From: Macropodus opercularis
Taxonomy: Eukaryota > Chordata > Actinopteri > Anabantiformes > Osphronemidae
Assembly (NCBI GenBank): GCA_030770545.1
Contig: CM061106.1
Span: 16,699,001 to 16,763,000, forward strand
DNA: 64,000 nucleotides
Direction of reading: 5' to 3'
A program made the position numbers and the translations under genes. Under the pieces are notes generated by a model that saw only the letters and a list, made by a program, of their open reading frames with translations, was not told the DNA's origin and searched no databases. Position 1 is the stretch's first letter, and the number at the start of each line of letters is the position of its first letter. Shown one piece after another: positions 19,818-30,237 of the stretch.

Positions 19818-20482
19818 GCGGTAAACGTACTTTCCAGGAAAGCTGGTGTGAATGTGGAGGCTATTTAGGCCTGTTTCAGTTACATGTTTCAAAAGTGACA
19901 CGTGCGTCCTGTGGACCGAGGCTCAGTTCTTTTTCTCTGGGGGCAGATGGTGATGGCCTAGTAAAATTACAACAATGACAAGAAGACTGTGAGACTTGAG
20001 TTTACCTCTTTAGCATGTGCACAACCAAATCAACTATTTTAACACTTCCTTTGTGCTCTCTTTGCAGGTGGAGGCTGCAGCAGAGGTTGACCAGTCACAC
20101 CAGTTTGGCCCTTGGGCTGTAGCTGTTATGACCAAAAGCTGCACAGCAGAACAATGCTGGCCCATTTATATTTGTGTTTATTTATATTTATGCTTCTAGC
20201 CAAATGTTTTGTTCGTGTGACCAGAATGTACAATGTTGTCCATTAAAGAAATATGTTTTGAAACGCAACTACTCACCTGGTACTTCTGGCACAAGAAACT
20301 CGAACTGTTTTGGAAGTGGCACAGGCGTCTTTTTAGGTGGACTGACTGGATGAAAAGAATGAAAAAATAGAATTAATCGATGGTTTATCTGTAACACATG
20401 AATAGGACACTAACATTTCAATAAATGAGCTAAAAAGTAGAATAAAAGACATTAATAACATTTACATTTTAATGGAATTTAA
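19818..20482. other. Unique sequence, possible exon remnants
   Basis: Not part of the arrays. On + there is a CTCTCTTTGCAG acceptor-like site ending at about 20067 with an ATTAAA at about 20243, which could mark a terminal exon, but the frame after it has no recognisable content. On -, a 69-bp exon candidate is described separately. Confidence 0.35.
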
Positions 20483-21646
20483 TAGAGATGAGCCGGATAC
20501 TCGGCTGAAACGAGTATGCCGTTGTCAGTTTATTTTTAAGTCAGCTGGCTCTAACCAGTTTTTTTTTACTTCACACACTGTGTGTGAAGTAAGTGTCTGA
20601 TACTTTTTTGCTGTATTTCATAAAATATAAAGGTAGTAGTGGTATAAATAATATTACAAATTAAGCTACACGCACAAACAAACACTCTCTCTCTCCCTCT
20701 TATGATCAGTGATACAGAATAATGAGTGATACAGAGAATAGACAAACTCCACCTACTTCCGTGTTAGGCCACACCCAGTCCGAGTACAGATACAGATACA
20801 GATAATTCATATGGTTAACAGACAATTAAAATATAAAAAAATAACAGATACAGATAATGCTGTACTCGCTCACCCCTAGAATTTAATATTAAATGAATCA
20901 ATATTTAATTGTGACAACTATTACAATTAAATGTGAGCAGGGAAAGGAACGTGGGACACAGCAAACACATGCCATCACGTGTTAGTATTCAAAGCAGTTC
21001 ACACTTCATCATTTCAACCACATAAGGAGATTAATACTCACCCCCATGAAGCGATGAACTGATTCTTAGTCACTAGGACGACAAACAGAACCAGAAGATA
21101 GAACTCATGCTTCAGTGGGAGAGCAGCTCATTATCCCAGAGCTGACGATTCGTGCAACATATTTCATCGTTCTTCTCTTGAAGCCTTTGATTGTCTGGAG
21201 GTTTCGGATGCAGCAGCAGCGAAGTGGAAACAAGTATCAGGTAGAGTGTTTGTTTGCAAAAAAAGACTTCACTTGAGCTGAACTGTTTTCAAAATTAAAA
21301 TAAATGTTGACTTACTGTTGTGTGAAGATTGTTTTGTATTGAGCGTAGCCCTCTCCAGCTCTTCGTCCTTATCCATCTCTGTGACACAGACAGACATTTA
21401 GCTGTGACATCTTTGTGTACTCAAATATTTTGTACTTCTACCAGAGAAAATAGAAATGATATCATTTTAAAAACTCAAGACCCACCCGTGGCTTCCATGG
21501 GATCGGATTGGATGTGTCATCACTGAGGCGTGTGCTGCTTGTTTTCCATATATAGCTGCAGCTTGTGCATCTTTGTTCCAGAACCACAGCTTTTCCTAAG
21601 TATGAAGGCAGCGTAGCCATCATTCCTGCTGTCCCTGATGTTTCAC
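20270..21646 (-). other. Putative minus-strand gene fragment, three candidate exons
   Basis: Three open segments with matching splice sites: about 21646-21486 (acceptor after CCCAACAG, donor GTGGGT), about 21378-21316 (acceptor GTGTCACAG, donor GTAAGT; 63 bp) and about 20338-20270 (acceptor TCATCCAG, donor GTGAGT; 69 bp). The last two are multiples of three, and one frame reads PPKKTPVPLPKQFEF in the third, which looks protein-like. I do not recognise the product, and more than one joint frame is open. Confidence 0.3.
20483..20878. mobile_element. Non-autonomous hAT-type element (MITE), 396 bp
   Basis: Flanked by an exact 8-bp duplication GAATTTAA at 20475-20482 and 20879-20886. Ends are inverted: TAGAGATGAGC at the left and the complement of TAGGGGTGAGC at the right. 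There is no coding sequence; it holds a short palindrome (about 20569-20590) and an ATACAG-type repeat. The 8-bp duplication and terminal TAG fit the hAT superfamily. Confidence 0.78.
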
Positions 21647-22490
21647 CTGTTGGGATAGGAAATACTTTAACATACACATAAATATGTAATGTTAATACAA
21701 CACAGTGATGTGTGTGGTGTCACTGGGTAACAAAAAATATCAACACTAGTCCTTTTATACTTTTTCTATGTGACTATCTGACTGTTTCATTCACACAGTC
21801 TGCTAAACTATAATAATGTAGCAAAAGAACATAACAGACACATGGATGGAGAAAACTGCAGCAAAAAAACTATTTAATTCTCAAAGGTTGAACCCTGCCA
21901 CTATAAGGCTTTCACATATTAAACTACAGTAGCAAAGACAAAGGGTTTGATGCATTTCAAACACCTACACACGTTTACAACTAAGCCCTCTGCTTAAATA
22001 ACACGTGTTCATTTCCTGGATCAGTGTTACTCTTCACTTTCCCTTAAATAATCTGCACATTTGATCGTTTGTCTGGCGTTTTTTCATCACAAACTGTGAA
22101 GTACAAGCGTAACCAGATCGTACTTTTAATCGAATACCGAGCTTGCGGATCGTGCGGTGCTTCCACGTTACCATGTGACAAACGGTGAGCGACCGGCCAC
22201 GTACGGCGAAGATAAAAAAACAAAACGCGCCGACCAATCGCCGGTTCCCCCCGAATCCGCGGTGTTAACTTCAAGCTTTACGGCAGTAAAGGGCGTAATT
22301 CGGGAAAACCATGAATGGACTCCCTCACAAAATCTGTCATTTGGTCAGTTCCTTGACCAGCTGAAAAGGCGACGTCACAACCGGTTTGTACAGAAACCCA
22401 TACTAGCGGCCGGAAGTATATCGCATCCGTAGTGGTTTAGCACTACCATTGAAAATAAATGGGAATCGGTTTAGGGCGTTTTAGCTAAAC
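20887..22490. other. Unique sequence with CpG-rich stretch, no confirmed gene
   Basis: Apart from the exon candidates, 22080-22440 is CpG-rich and contains a CCAAT motif (about 22234) and could be a promoter of a gene on either strand. A 92-codon + frame at 22157-22432 begins there with ATG, but nothing else supports it. Confidence 0.35.
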
Positions 22491-23225
22491 AATCTGGCCA
22501 AGATTCTGCGCTTTCACCGCTGCACATGGGCACGTGACAGAAACCGTACAATGCCGCAAGACTAACCTCCCAGAATGCCCGTTTCCATCACTGAACTCTT
22601 TCATTTGCCGGACTAGAACGCAAAGGCTTCTTACGTGTGCTGAATGAGAGGCAGAGAGCACGAGTAAAGTCTCTAGTGATGACAGGACTTTTACCTATGC
22701 GCAATGAGGCCAGGGGTTTAACCACATAAGCCGTCCACCTCAGTTTTATTCCATCCGTCTGGAAGACTTTATCGAGCGAGGGGCTGCGTACACCACGGAC
22801 GGGTCGCTGCTCCATTAGCACTACACGCAGGAGTGGTCGCACTGCCACAGCTGAAAGACGAGGGGCCATTCGTTCCAGCAACTTGTGACTTTCAAGGTCG
22901 AGTCCAAACACAAACACAGCACAACTACTTTGGAGGGATCTGTGGTTGTGACTATACCACCAGTGTTGTGAACCCTGGTGCTGGCATGTCAACAGGTGAC
23001 AAACGTGTCATTAATTTTTGCCCTACGATAAAGACAAATACCACCTGTCAAAAGGCCCGGTGTTCTTCTTCCTACTCGGGCACTGATGTATCAAGCGGGT
23101 TCCAGGCACAGGTGGGGCATGACCAACAGTATTTGACCCGGCCTTCTATGGAGGTTGCTCTCGCTGAAGTATAAGTTACTTCCTCTATTGCGTACTTTCT
23201 CCCTCTAGAGGGTTTGTAGCGTGAA

Positions 23226-23298
23226 GCCTGTGTAGCTCAGTCGGTAGAGCATCAGACTTTTAATCTGAGGGCCCAGGGTTCAAGTCCCTGCTCAGGCA
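23226..23298 (+). tRNA. tRNA-Lys(UUU)
   Basis: Matches vertebrate tRNA-Lys(UUU): A box TAGCTCAGTCGG, anticodon loop CTTTTAA, B box GGTTCAAGTCC. One T-T mismatch in the acceptor (6-67) and discriminator A. This is the intact form of the Lys gene whose decayed descendants sit elsewhere in array 2. Confidence 0.9.
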
Positions 23299-23590
23299 AA
23301 GTTACCTGTTTTCTGCAGCTCACTAGTGACTTTGAAGGCACCCAAGGTCGTCACTATACCACCAGTGTTGTGAAACCAGCTCAAATCAGGTCTCCTTCAG
23401 AGTCTTTGCACGCATTCAAGAAACCCCATTAAGGTCCTCTTTGTTCCAACGGCTGGTTCGTCAATTGTTGGGAACATGTCAACGCTGTTTTCTCCGATGG
23501 AACCAGGGGGACAGAGAAACTCCATTTTCCCCAGGAAGACTTCCACGTCGAACCTATCGTCTGAGGAATTTGCCAGGCGCTCGTACCTTC

Positions 23591-23662
23591 TCCCTGGTGG
23601 TCTAGTGGCTAGGATTCGGCGCTCTCACCGCCGCGGCCCGGGTTCGATTCCCGGTCAGGGAA
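23591..23662 (+). tRNA. tRNA-Glu(CUC), only copy in the window
   Basis: Anticodon stem CGGCG/CGCCG with loop CTCTCAC (anticodon CTC) and an otherwise canonical body nearly identical to vertebrate Glu(CUC). It is followed by an A run and only a T3, so no clear near terminator is seen. It probably preserves the ancestral state of the Glu(UUC) genes. Confidence 0.93.
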
Positions 23663-23840
23663 AAACCATTTAGCCGAGGGTCAGTACAATACGTTCAACA
23701 TTAAGTCTGGTTTGCCGCTGTAACGTAAGAACATGCGACGTCGGGCCCTTTGTGCTTTCTTACACGTCCAGCAGAATGTATCGCACGTTTCAATTGCAGT
23801 CTGAGTCGAAAAGGGAACTGACGTGACATTCCTCCGACAC

Positions 23841-23912
23841 TGCGTTGGCCAAGAATCCAACCTGGATCCACTGCTTGGGAAGCACTTATTCTCAACTTTA
23901 TACCACCGATGC
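23841..23912 (-). pseudogene. tRNA-Gly(CCC), decayed
   Basis: Aligns over its full length with tRNA-Gly(CCC) but has changes in the D arm, anticodon stem and T arm; the B box is destroyed (GGTTGGATTCT). Anticodon CCC is still readable. It pairs convergently with the Glu(CUC) gene as in the younger units. Confidence 0.82.
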
Positions 23913-24633
23913 TCGAAAGCCCGGCATCGCCCTATGGGCACGTGACAGAAACCGTACAATGCCGCAAGACTAACCTCCCAGAATGCCCGTTTCCATCACT
24001 GAACTCTTTCATTTGCCGGACTAGAACGCAAAGGCTTCTTACGTGTGCTGAATGAGAGGCAGAGAGCACGAGTAAAGTCTCTAGTGATGACAGGACTTTT
24101 ACCTATGCGCAATGAGGCCAGGGGTTTAACCACATAAGCCGTCCACCTCAGTTTTATTCCATCCGTCTGGAAGACTTTATCGAGCGAGGGGCTGCGTACA
24201 CCACGGACGGGTCGCTGCTCCATTAGCACTACACGCAGGAGTGGTCGCACTGCCACAGCTGAAAGACGAGGGGCCATTCGTTCCAGCAACTTGTGACTTT
24301 CAAGGTCGAGTCCAAACACAAACACAGCACAACTACTTTGGAGGGATCTGTGGTTGTGACTATACCACCAGTGTTGTGAACCCTGGTGCTGGCATGTCAA
24401 CAGGTGACAAACGTGTCATTAATTTTTGCCCTACGATAAAGACAAATACCACCTGTCAAAAGGCCCGGTGTTCTTCTACCTACTCGGGCACTGATGTATC
24501 AAGCGGGTTCCAGGCACAGGTGGGGCATGACCAACAGTATTTGACCCGGCCTTCTATGGAGGTTGCTCTCGCTGAAGTATAAGTTACTTCCTCTATTGCG
24601 TACTTTCTCCCTCTAGAGGGTTTGTAGCGTGAA

Positions 24634-24706
24634 GCCTGTGTAGCTCAGTCGGTAGAGCATCAGACTTTTAATCTGAGGGCCCAGGGTTCAAGTCCCTGCT
24701 CAGGCA
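24634..24706 (+). tRNA. tRNA-Lys(UUU), second copy
   Basis: Identical to the gene at 23226, within the 1,408-bp repeat. Confidence 0.9.
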
Positions 24707-25611
24707 AAGTTACCTGTTTTCTGCAGCTCACTAGTGACTTTGAAGGCACCCAAGGTCGTCACTATACCACCAGTGTTGTGAAACCAGCTCAAATCAGGTC
24801 TCCTTCAGAGTCTTTGCACGCATTCAAGAAACCCCATTAAAAGCGTGCCCTTGCCCTATGGGGACGTGACAGATTACTCCAAACGCCGCAAGAGGACGTT
24901 CCCAAATTGCATCACTGAGCTCTGTCACGTCCCCATCTAGGTAGGGCGCGTAACACACGAATGTGACCAGGTTATTCCAAACCCGTTCTCCCCAAACCAG
25001 CACACACTAAGGCAAGTAATAAGCGCACACCAGAGAAGACGTAACCTCATCCAAAGAAAATGGCAGCTCACCCCTACTTTACAGAAGGTCCCAAAACAAA
25101 CAGAATATAGGCACAAGGCCCACAACAAGTGCGAATACACTAAGGAACAAACGCTCCTTAGGGAAATGCAGGTAACTGCACTGTAGCTGCCACTGGCTCT
25201 ATTGTGCTATACTGAGCCTGGTGTTTGAATTTTTTGGAAAAGTAGCCTGTGCCCTGCTAATCCTCTTGCAGAAGTTAAAGCCCCGGTACCATATCTACTC
25301 GCGTCCACCTCCAGCTTGAAGGGGCTCGTAAAAAATGGGGCTCCTAGTTCAGGCGCGCTGCAGAAGAGCACTTTGGCAAATCCGGAAGCGTTTTGGAACT
25401 GCGGAGTCCAAAAAAAAAAAAGATTTGTTGTGAAGTTCACTGAGTTCCCTGGTTCGATTCCCGCCGAAGGAAAGCCGTTTCGGCCGCAGTTGAGTCCAGT
25501 AAGTTAAAGAGTAAATCTGATTATCTTCTGCAACTTGCCGCGTCCACATAGAAGTACAGGAGAAGCTTTGGTCCACCGCCTTGAAAAAAGGGGGCAGCAG
25601 TCCCTGTCCTC

Positions 25612-25683
25612 TGCATTGGCCAGGAATTGAACCCGGGTCAACTGCTTGGCAAGCAGCTATTCTCACCACTATACCACCAATGC
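25612..25683 (-). tRNA. tRNA-Gly(GCC)
   Basis: As 16671 but with a good T stem (one G-T wobble from CCTGG). T6 terminator on the minus strand in the run at about 25585-25590. Confidence 0.9.
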
Positions 25684-25869
25684 TTGAAAGCCTGTCATTG
25701 TTTTATGGGCACGTGACAGTTACCTCCAAACGTTGCATTGGCAAGAGGAAACACCTGGTTCCAAAGCGTTTCTGCACTGTGGAGTCTAAAGAAAAGATTT
25801 GTTGTGAAGTTTAGAGACTTCCTCTGTTGCGTTATGTACTTCTCATCGGTAGAGGGCTTACGGCGTGAA

Positions 25870-25942
25870 ACCTGGCTACCTGAGTCGGTAGAGCATCAGA
25901 CTTTTCGTCTGAGTGTCCAAGTGTCAAGTCCCTACTCAGGCG
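25870..25942 (+). pseudogene. tRNA-Lys(UUU)-like, decayed
   Basis: As 6073, with base 1 also changed from G to A and a G in the anticodon loop (TTTTCG). Confidence 0.83.
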
Positions 25943-26225
25943 AAGGCAGCTTATTTCTGTAGGTCTTTAGTGTTGGGAGGTGACGTCGAAAATCGCTTCG
26001 ACGTGCTGTTGCCAACAGAGCTTTGCGTGCTTTTCTCCCCAAGGCGTCACTAAAACCTCCTCCTGTTCTGTCAAACACAACGCAATTACTGTGAAGGCAC
26101 CTATGCTCGTCACCATGCTACCAGTTTTGTGAAACCTGGTAACAAACATGTCACTTTCTACGTGTTTGCATGCACTCAAGGAACCACAATAAAGTGTGCT
26201 TTGTTTCACAAGCTGGTTTGGAAAG

Positions 26226-26233
26226 GTCTAACC
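26226..26233 (+). repeat. hAT target site duplication, left
   Basis: GTCTAACC is repeated at 28995-29002. Uninterrupted array copies carry it once in the same place (GGTCTAACCTG). Confidence 0.95.
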
Positions 26234-28994
26234 CAGACATGGGCAAACTACGGCCCGCGGGCCACATACGGCCCGTTAGGCTTTTTAATCCGGCCCGCCG
26301 AACTTGTCCAAATTATAGTAAAAACCTCCTTTTTTCCCCTTTCCCTGCAATGCCCACGTTTCACCAATAGATGGCGCACTCAAAACACATTGACCGTTGT
26401 TGGAGTGGCGCGTATTTCTCTTTATTTCACTTCGGTTCACGTCACCATTAAGCCCTTCTGTGAAAATGAGCGGACCAAAGAGAAGGAAAGTGGACAACGA
26501 ATGCAGAGTGTTTAATAAAGAGTGGACAACAAAATACTTCTTCACTGAAGTCCGATCAACGGCTGTATGTCTGATATGCCAAGAAGCTGTTGCGGTTTTC
26601 AAAGAGTACAACATCAGCCGTCACTTTGCCACGAAGCATGCAAACTATGCTAGCAAGCAGTCAACACAAGAACGGGCGGCTACTGCTCAGAGGTTGGCAG
26701 CTAATTTACAGAGTCAACAGAACTTTTTTCACAGACAAACTGCAATTCAAGAGTCAAGTACCAAGGCAAGTTATTGGCTGGCATTCAAATTAGCAAAGGC
26801 TAGCAAGCCTTTCTCCGAAGGCGAGTTTTTGAAAGAGTGCATGGTAGAGACAGCAGGTCTCTTGTGTCCGGAGAGCAAAGCCAAGTTCGAAAAAATCAGT
26901 TTAGCACGCAGGACAGTGACTCGCCGCGTGGAACTGATTGACGAAGATATAGTCAGCAAGTTAAACAAAAAGGCGGAGTCCTTCAAGTTATATTCATTAG
27001 CACTGGATGAAAGTAACGACATAAAAGACACTGCTCAGCTCCTAATTTTTATCCGAGGGATTAACGACAGTTTTGAGATAACGGAGGAGCTTTTGAGCAT
27101 GGAATCACTGAAAGGGAAAACGCGAGGAGAGGACTTATATGAACAGGTGTCTGCTGTCATCAAGAGAATGAAGCTACCTTGGAGTAAACTTGCCAATGTC
27201 ACCACGGATGGATCGCCAAATTTAACTGGAAAAAACATCGGGCTCCTGAAAAGAATCCAGGATAAAGTGAAAGAAGAAAACCCTGACCAGGATGTTATTT
27301 TACTTCACTGCATCATTCATCAGGAGTCTCTGTGTAAGTCTGTATTGCAGCTTAATCACGTCGTGGATCCAGTTGTAAAACTTGTTAACTTCATACGAGC
27401 AAGGGGACTTAATCATCGTCAGTTCATTACGTTCCTGGAAGAAACTAATGCGGATCACCAGGACCTACTTTACCACTCTCGCGTCCGCTGGTTAAGTTTG
27501 GGGAAAGTGTTTCAACGAGTCTGGGAGCTCAAAGACGAGATTCGCTCATTTTTAAATTTAATGGGGAAATCCGAAGAATTCCCCGAGATGAGCGACACAA
27601 ACTGGCTTTGTGACTTTGCGTTTGCTGTGGACATATTTTCACACATGAATGAGCTGAACGTGAAGCTACAGGGGAAAGATCAGTTTGTGCACGACATGTA
27701 CACAAATGTGAGAGCCTTCAAATCCAAGCTGGTTTTATTCTCCAGGCAAATGTCAAACAAATCTTTCGCACATTTCCCCACACTAGCCGTGCAGAAAGAG
27801 GCCGCCCGAAATGCGAAGAAATACTGCAAATCACTGGACGATCTGCACAGAGAATTTTGCCGTCGGTTCTGTGATTTTGAAAAAATTGACAAGTCACTTC
27901 AACTGGTGTCCTGTCCCCTGTCACAAGACCCCGAATCAGCACCGCAGGAGCTGCAATTGGAACTGATCGATCTTCAGTCTGACTCCGTCTCAAAGGAGAA
28001 GTTCAAGTCTCTTAAACTGAATGACTTTTACGCTTCACTTAACGAGACCGCGTTTCCAAACCTCCGGAGGACGGCACAGAAGATGCTGGTGTTGTTTGGC
28101 TCGACCTACGTGTGTGAGCAGACGTTTAGCGTCATGAAAATCAACAAAGCCCATCACAGATCCAAGTTAACCGACCAACACCTCAGATCTGTCCTGAGAA
28201 TTGCCACAACAAAACTAACTCCAGACTTTGATGCACTGGCAAAAAATGGAGACCAACAACACTGTTCCCACTGAAATTGTGAGGTTTTTCTGCTGTGTTA
28301 TGAAAAAATGCATATGGAAAGTTTGGAAGTGCGTCTTTTAATTAAGAGCAATGCGCATTTACGCACAGCAGCGGTACAGTGGCTTAATTAACACGCCGCA
28401 CATCGCTCTTAATTTAAATTTAAATTTTCAGCTGCAGGTAGGATATTTAATACAGCCTATGTCTGTGTGCTTGGCAACGATACACGTGTACTGTTTGCGC
28501 GTGAAGGCGAGGGCGTCCGTGGCGAGTTTGTAGAGCGCGCGGTCAGGACAAGCCATCCATGATTTTGCGGAGTTTAACACAAGTAGATATTATTGAGCTT
28601 GAGTATTTCGTTGTGTAATAATATGTTTTGAATGTTGAAAGTGGTTCCATTTTTCAATAAATGTTGATTTCTTTAACTTTGCACCTTCGATTGAAACTTA
28701 TTAAAAACAGACGCAATCTTGATAAATCACAGTGTGTATATTATTTTATTTTATTTATATTTCCTCCTCCCAGTATCTGCGAAATAGTATGTAAATGCCA
28801 TATCTTGCATATTCCTTGAGACAAATTTATTAATTGATAAGGGCTATTTTTCACATTTGAAAGACAGTTAATAAATTGGGTTGTAGTGTAGTATATCCGG
28901 CCCAAACACTCCCTCCCAATGCTCCTGGCCCGGCCCCTCTGTCAAATTTTAGAACCCATTGTGGCCCGCGAGTCAAAAAGTTTGCCCACCCCTG
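26234..28994 (+). mobile_element. Charlie-like hAT DNA transposon, complete
   Basis: A 2,761-bp element with an 8-bp target duplication and terminal inverted repeats CAGACATGGGCAAACT and the complement of CAGGGGTGGGCAAACT, continuing imperfectly into GGCCCGCGGGCCA-type sequence. It encodes one uninterrupted transposase. After the gene, 28275-28994 is AT-rich 3' sequence with AATAAA near 28656. Confidence 0.96.
26466..28274 (+). CDS. hAT (Charlie-like) transposase with BED zinc finger, 602 aa
   Basis: Starts at ATG 26466; a longer frame to 26397 has no ATG. A PKRRKVD nuclear-import-like motif lies at residues 4-10. The BED-type finger uses C35, C38, H53 and H58. The RNase-H-like core supplies D181 (in LDESND) and D248 (in TTDGSPN), a HCIIHQE motif follows, and E551 lies in the CEQTFS motif of the C-terminal dimerisation region. 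Full length for the family and no break seen, so it may still be active. It resembles the transposase-derived part of vertebrate GTF2IRD2 and ZBED-type genes, but complete ends show that this one is a transposon. Confidence 0.95.
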   Translation: MSGPKRRKVDNECRVFNKEWTTKYFFTEVRSTAVCLICQEAVAVFKEYNISRHFATKHANYASKQSTQERAATAQRLAANLQSQQNFFHRQTAIQESSTKASYWLAFKLAKASKPFSEGEFLKECMVETAGLLCPESKAKFEKISLARRTVTRRVELIDEDIVSKLNKKAESFKLYSLALDESNDIKDTAQLLIFIRGINDSFEITEELLSMESLKGKTRGEDLYEQVSAVIKRMKLPWSKLANVTTDGSPNLTGKNIGLLKRIQDKVKEENPDQDVILLHCIIHQESLCKSVLQLNHVVDPVVKLVNFIRARGLNHRQFITFLEETNADHQDLLYHSRVRWLSLGKVFQRVWELKDEIRSFLNLMGKSEEFPEMSDTNWLCDFAFAVDIFSHMNELNVKLQGKDQFVHDMYTNVRAFKSKLVLFSRQMSNKSFAHFPTLAVQKEAARNAKKYCKSLDDLHREFCRRFCDFEKIDKSLQLVSCPLSQDPESAPQELQLELIDLQSDSVSKEKFKSLKLNDFYASLNETAFPNLRRTAQKMLVLFGSTYVCEQTFSVMKINKAHHRSKLTDQHLRSVLRIATTKLTPDFDALAKNGDQQHCSH

Positions 28995-29002
28995 GTCTAA
29001 CC
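28995..29002 (+). repeat. hAT target site duplication, right
   Basis: Second copy of GTCTAACC, after which array 2 resumes. Confidence 0.95.
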
Positions 29003-29115
29003 TGTTTTCTTCATTGGAACCAGGGAATTAGAGAAACCCGGTTCTTTCCCAGAAAGATTTCCATTTAGATGGGATCCTCGATTGCCCGAGGAAGGTGCCA
29101 GTCACCAGCGCCGTC

Positions 29116-29187
29116 TCCCTGGTGGTCTAGTGGCTAGGATTCGGCACTTTCACTGCCGCGGCCCGGGTTCGATTCCCGGTCAGGGAA
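29116..29187 (+). tRNA. tRNA-Glu(UUC)
   Basis: Identical to 15624. Confidence 0.93.
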
Positions 29188-29320
29188 TGCCGTTTTAGCC
29201 GCGGTTGAGTCCAGTACCTTAAAGACTAAATCTGATTACCTTCTGCAACTTGCTTGCTTAGAGGTGCAGGAGAAGCTTTGGTCCGCTGACTTGAAAAAGG
29301 GGGCAGTTGTGCCTGTCCTC

Positions 29321-29392
29321 TGCATTGGCCAGGAAGTGAACCCGGGTCAACTGCTTGGGAAGCAGCTATTCTCACCACTATACCACCAATGC
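29321..29392 (-). tRNA. tRNA-Gly(CCC), A58C variant
   Basis: Same T-loop variant as 15829. Confidence 0.75.
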
Positions 29393-30165
29393 TTAAAAGC
29401 GTGCCCTTGCCCTATGTGGACGTGACAGATTACTCCAAACGCCGCAAGAGGACGTTCCCAGATTGCATCACTGAGCTCTGTCACGTCCCCATCTAGGTAG
29501 GGCGCGTAACACACGAATGTGACCAGGTTATTCCAAACCCGTTCTCCCCAAACCAGCACACACTAAGCCAAGTAATAAGCGCACACCAGAGAAGACGTAA
29601 CCTCATCCAAAGAAAATGGCAGCTCACCCCTACTTTACAGAAGGTCCCAAAACAAACAGAATATAGGCACAAGGCCCACAACAAGTGCGAATACACTAAG
29701 GAACAAACGCTCCTTAGGAAAATGCAGGTAACTGCACTGTAGCTGTCACTGGCTCTATTGTGCTATACTGAGCCTGGTGATTGAATTTTTTGGAAAAGTA
29801 GCCTGTGCCCTGCTCATCCTCTTGCAGAAGTTAAAGCCCCGGCACCATACCCACTCGCGTCCACCTCCAGCTTGAAGGGGCGCTTAAAAAATGGGGCTCC
29901 TAGCTCAGACGCACTGCAGAAGAGCACTTTGGCAGAGCCGGAAGCGTTTTGGCACTGCGGAGTCCAAAAAAAAAAGATTTGTTGTGAAGTTCAGTGAGTT
30001 TCTTGGTTCGATTCCCGCCGAAGGAAAGCCGTAACGGCCGCAGTTGAGTCCAGTAAGTTAAAGAGTAAATCTGATTATCTTCTGCAACTTGCCGCGTCCA
30101 CTTAGAAGTACAGGAGAAGCTTTGGTCCGCCGACTTGAAAAAAGGGGGCAGCAGTCCCCGTCCTC

Positions 30166-30237
30166 TGCATTGGCCGGGAATTGAACCCTGGTAAACTGCT
30201 TGGCAAGCAGCTATTCTCACCACTATACCACCAATGC
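30166..30237 (-). tRNA. tRNA-Gly(GCC), T-stem mismatch
   Basis: Base 50 is A (mismatch with G64) and the variable region has TTTACC for TTGACC; otherwise as 25612. Confidence 0.75.

Larger units (their letters stand above)
22491..26233. repeat. Array 2, divergent older block followed by a normal half-unit
   Basis: Begins in a relic of the middle of tRNA-Glu (about 22495-22525) fused to spacer. The segment 22526-23433 is repeated at 23934-24841 (1,408 bp apart) with about one difference seen, and again at 37104-38011. It keeps good Lys genes and one Glu(CUC). From about 24842 ordinary array 2 sequence follows. Spacers of more than 300 bp (22526-23225, 23913-24633, 24707-25445) hold no gene that I recognise. 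Confidence 0.88.

Noticed and set aside
20068..20199. Plus-strand terminal exon after CTCTCTTTGCAG
   Set aside because: The short frame runs into low-complexity sequence, and nothing upstream on + supports a gene; mentioned only as a possibility.
22157..22432. 92-codon plus-strand frame
   Set aside because: Lies in CpG-rich sequence with open frames on both strands and no recognisable domain.
22588..23174. Overlapping frames of 134 codons (minus) and 113 codons (plus), repeated at 24.0 and 37.2 kb
   Set aside because: Both strands are open in the same stretch and the sequence is array spacer related to non-coding spacers of other units.
26397..26465. Longer N-terminus for the hAT transposase
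   Set aside because: No ATG in that stretch; the ATG at 26466 directly precedes the NLS-like motif and BED finger.
29900..30223. Frames of 60-107 codons over tRNA-Gly, Glu and Lys loci throughout array 2
   Set aside because: They are translations of tRNA genes and their spacers; they vary in length with single indels.
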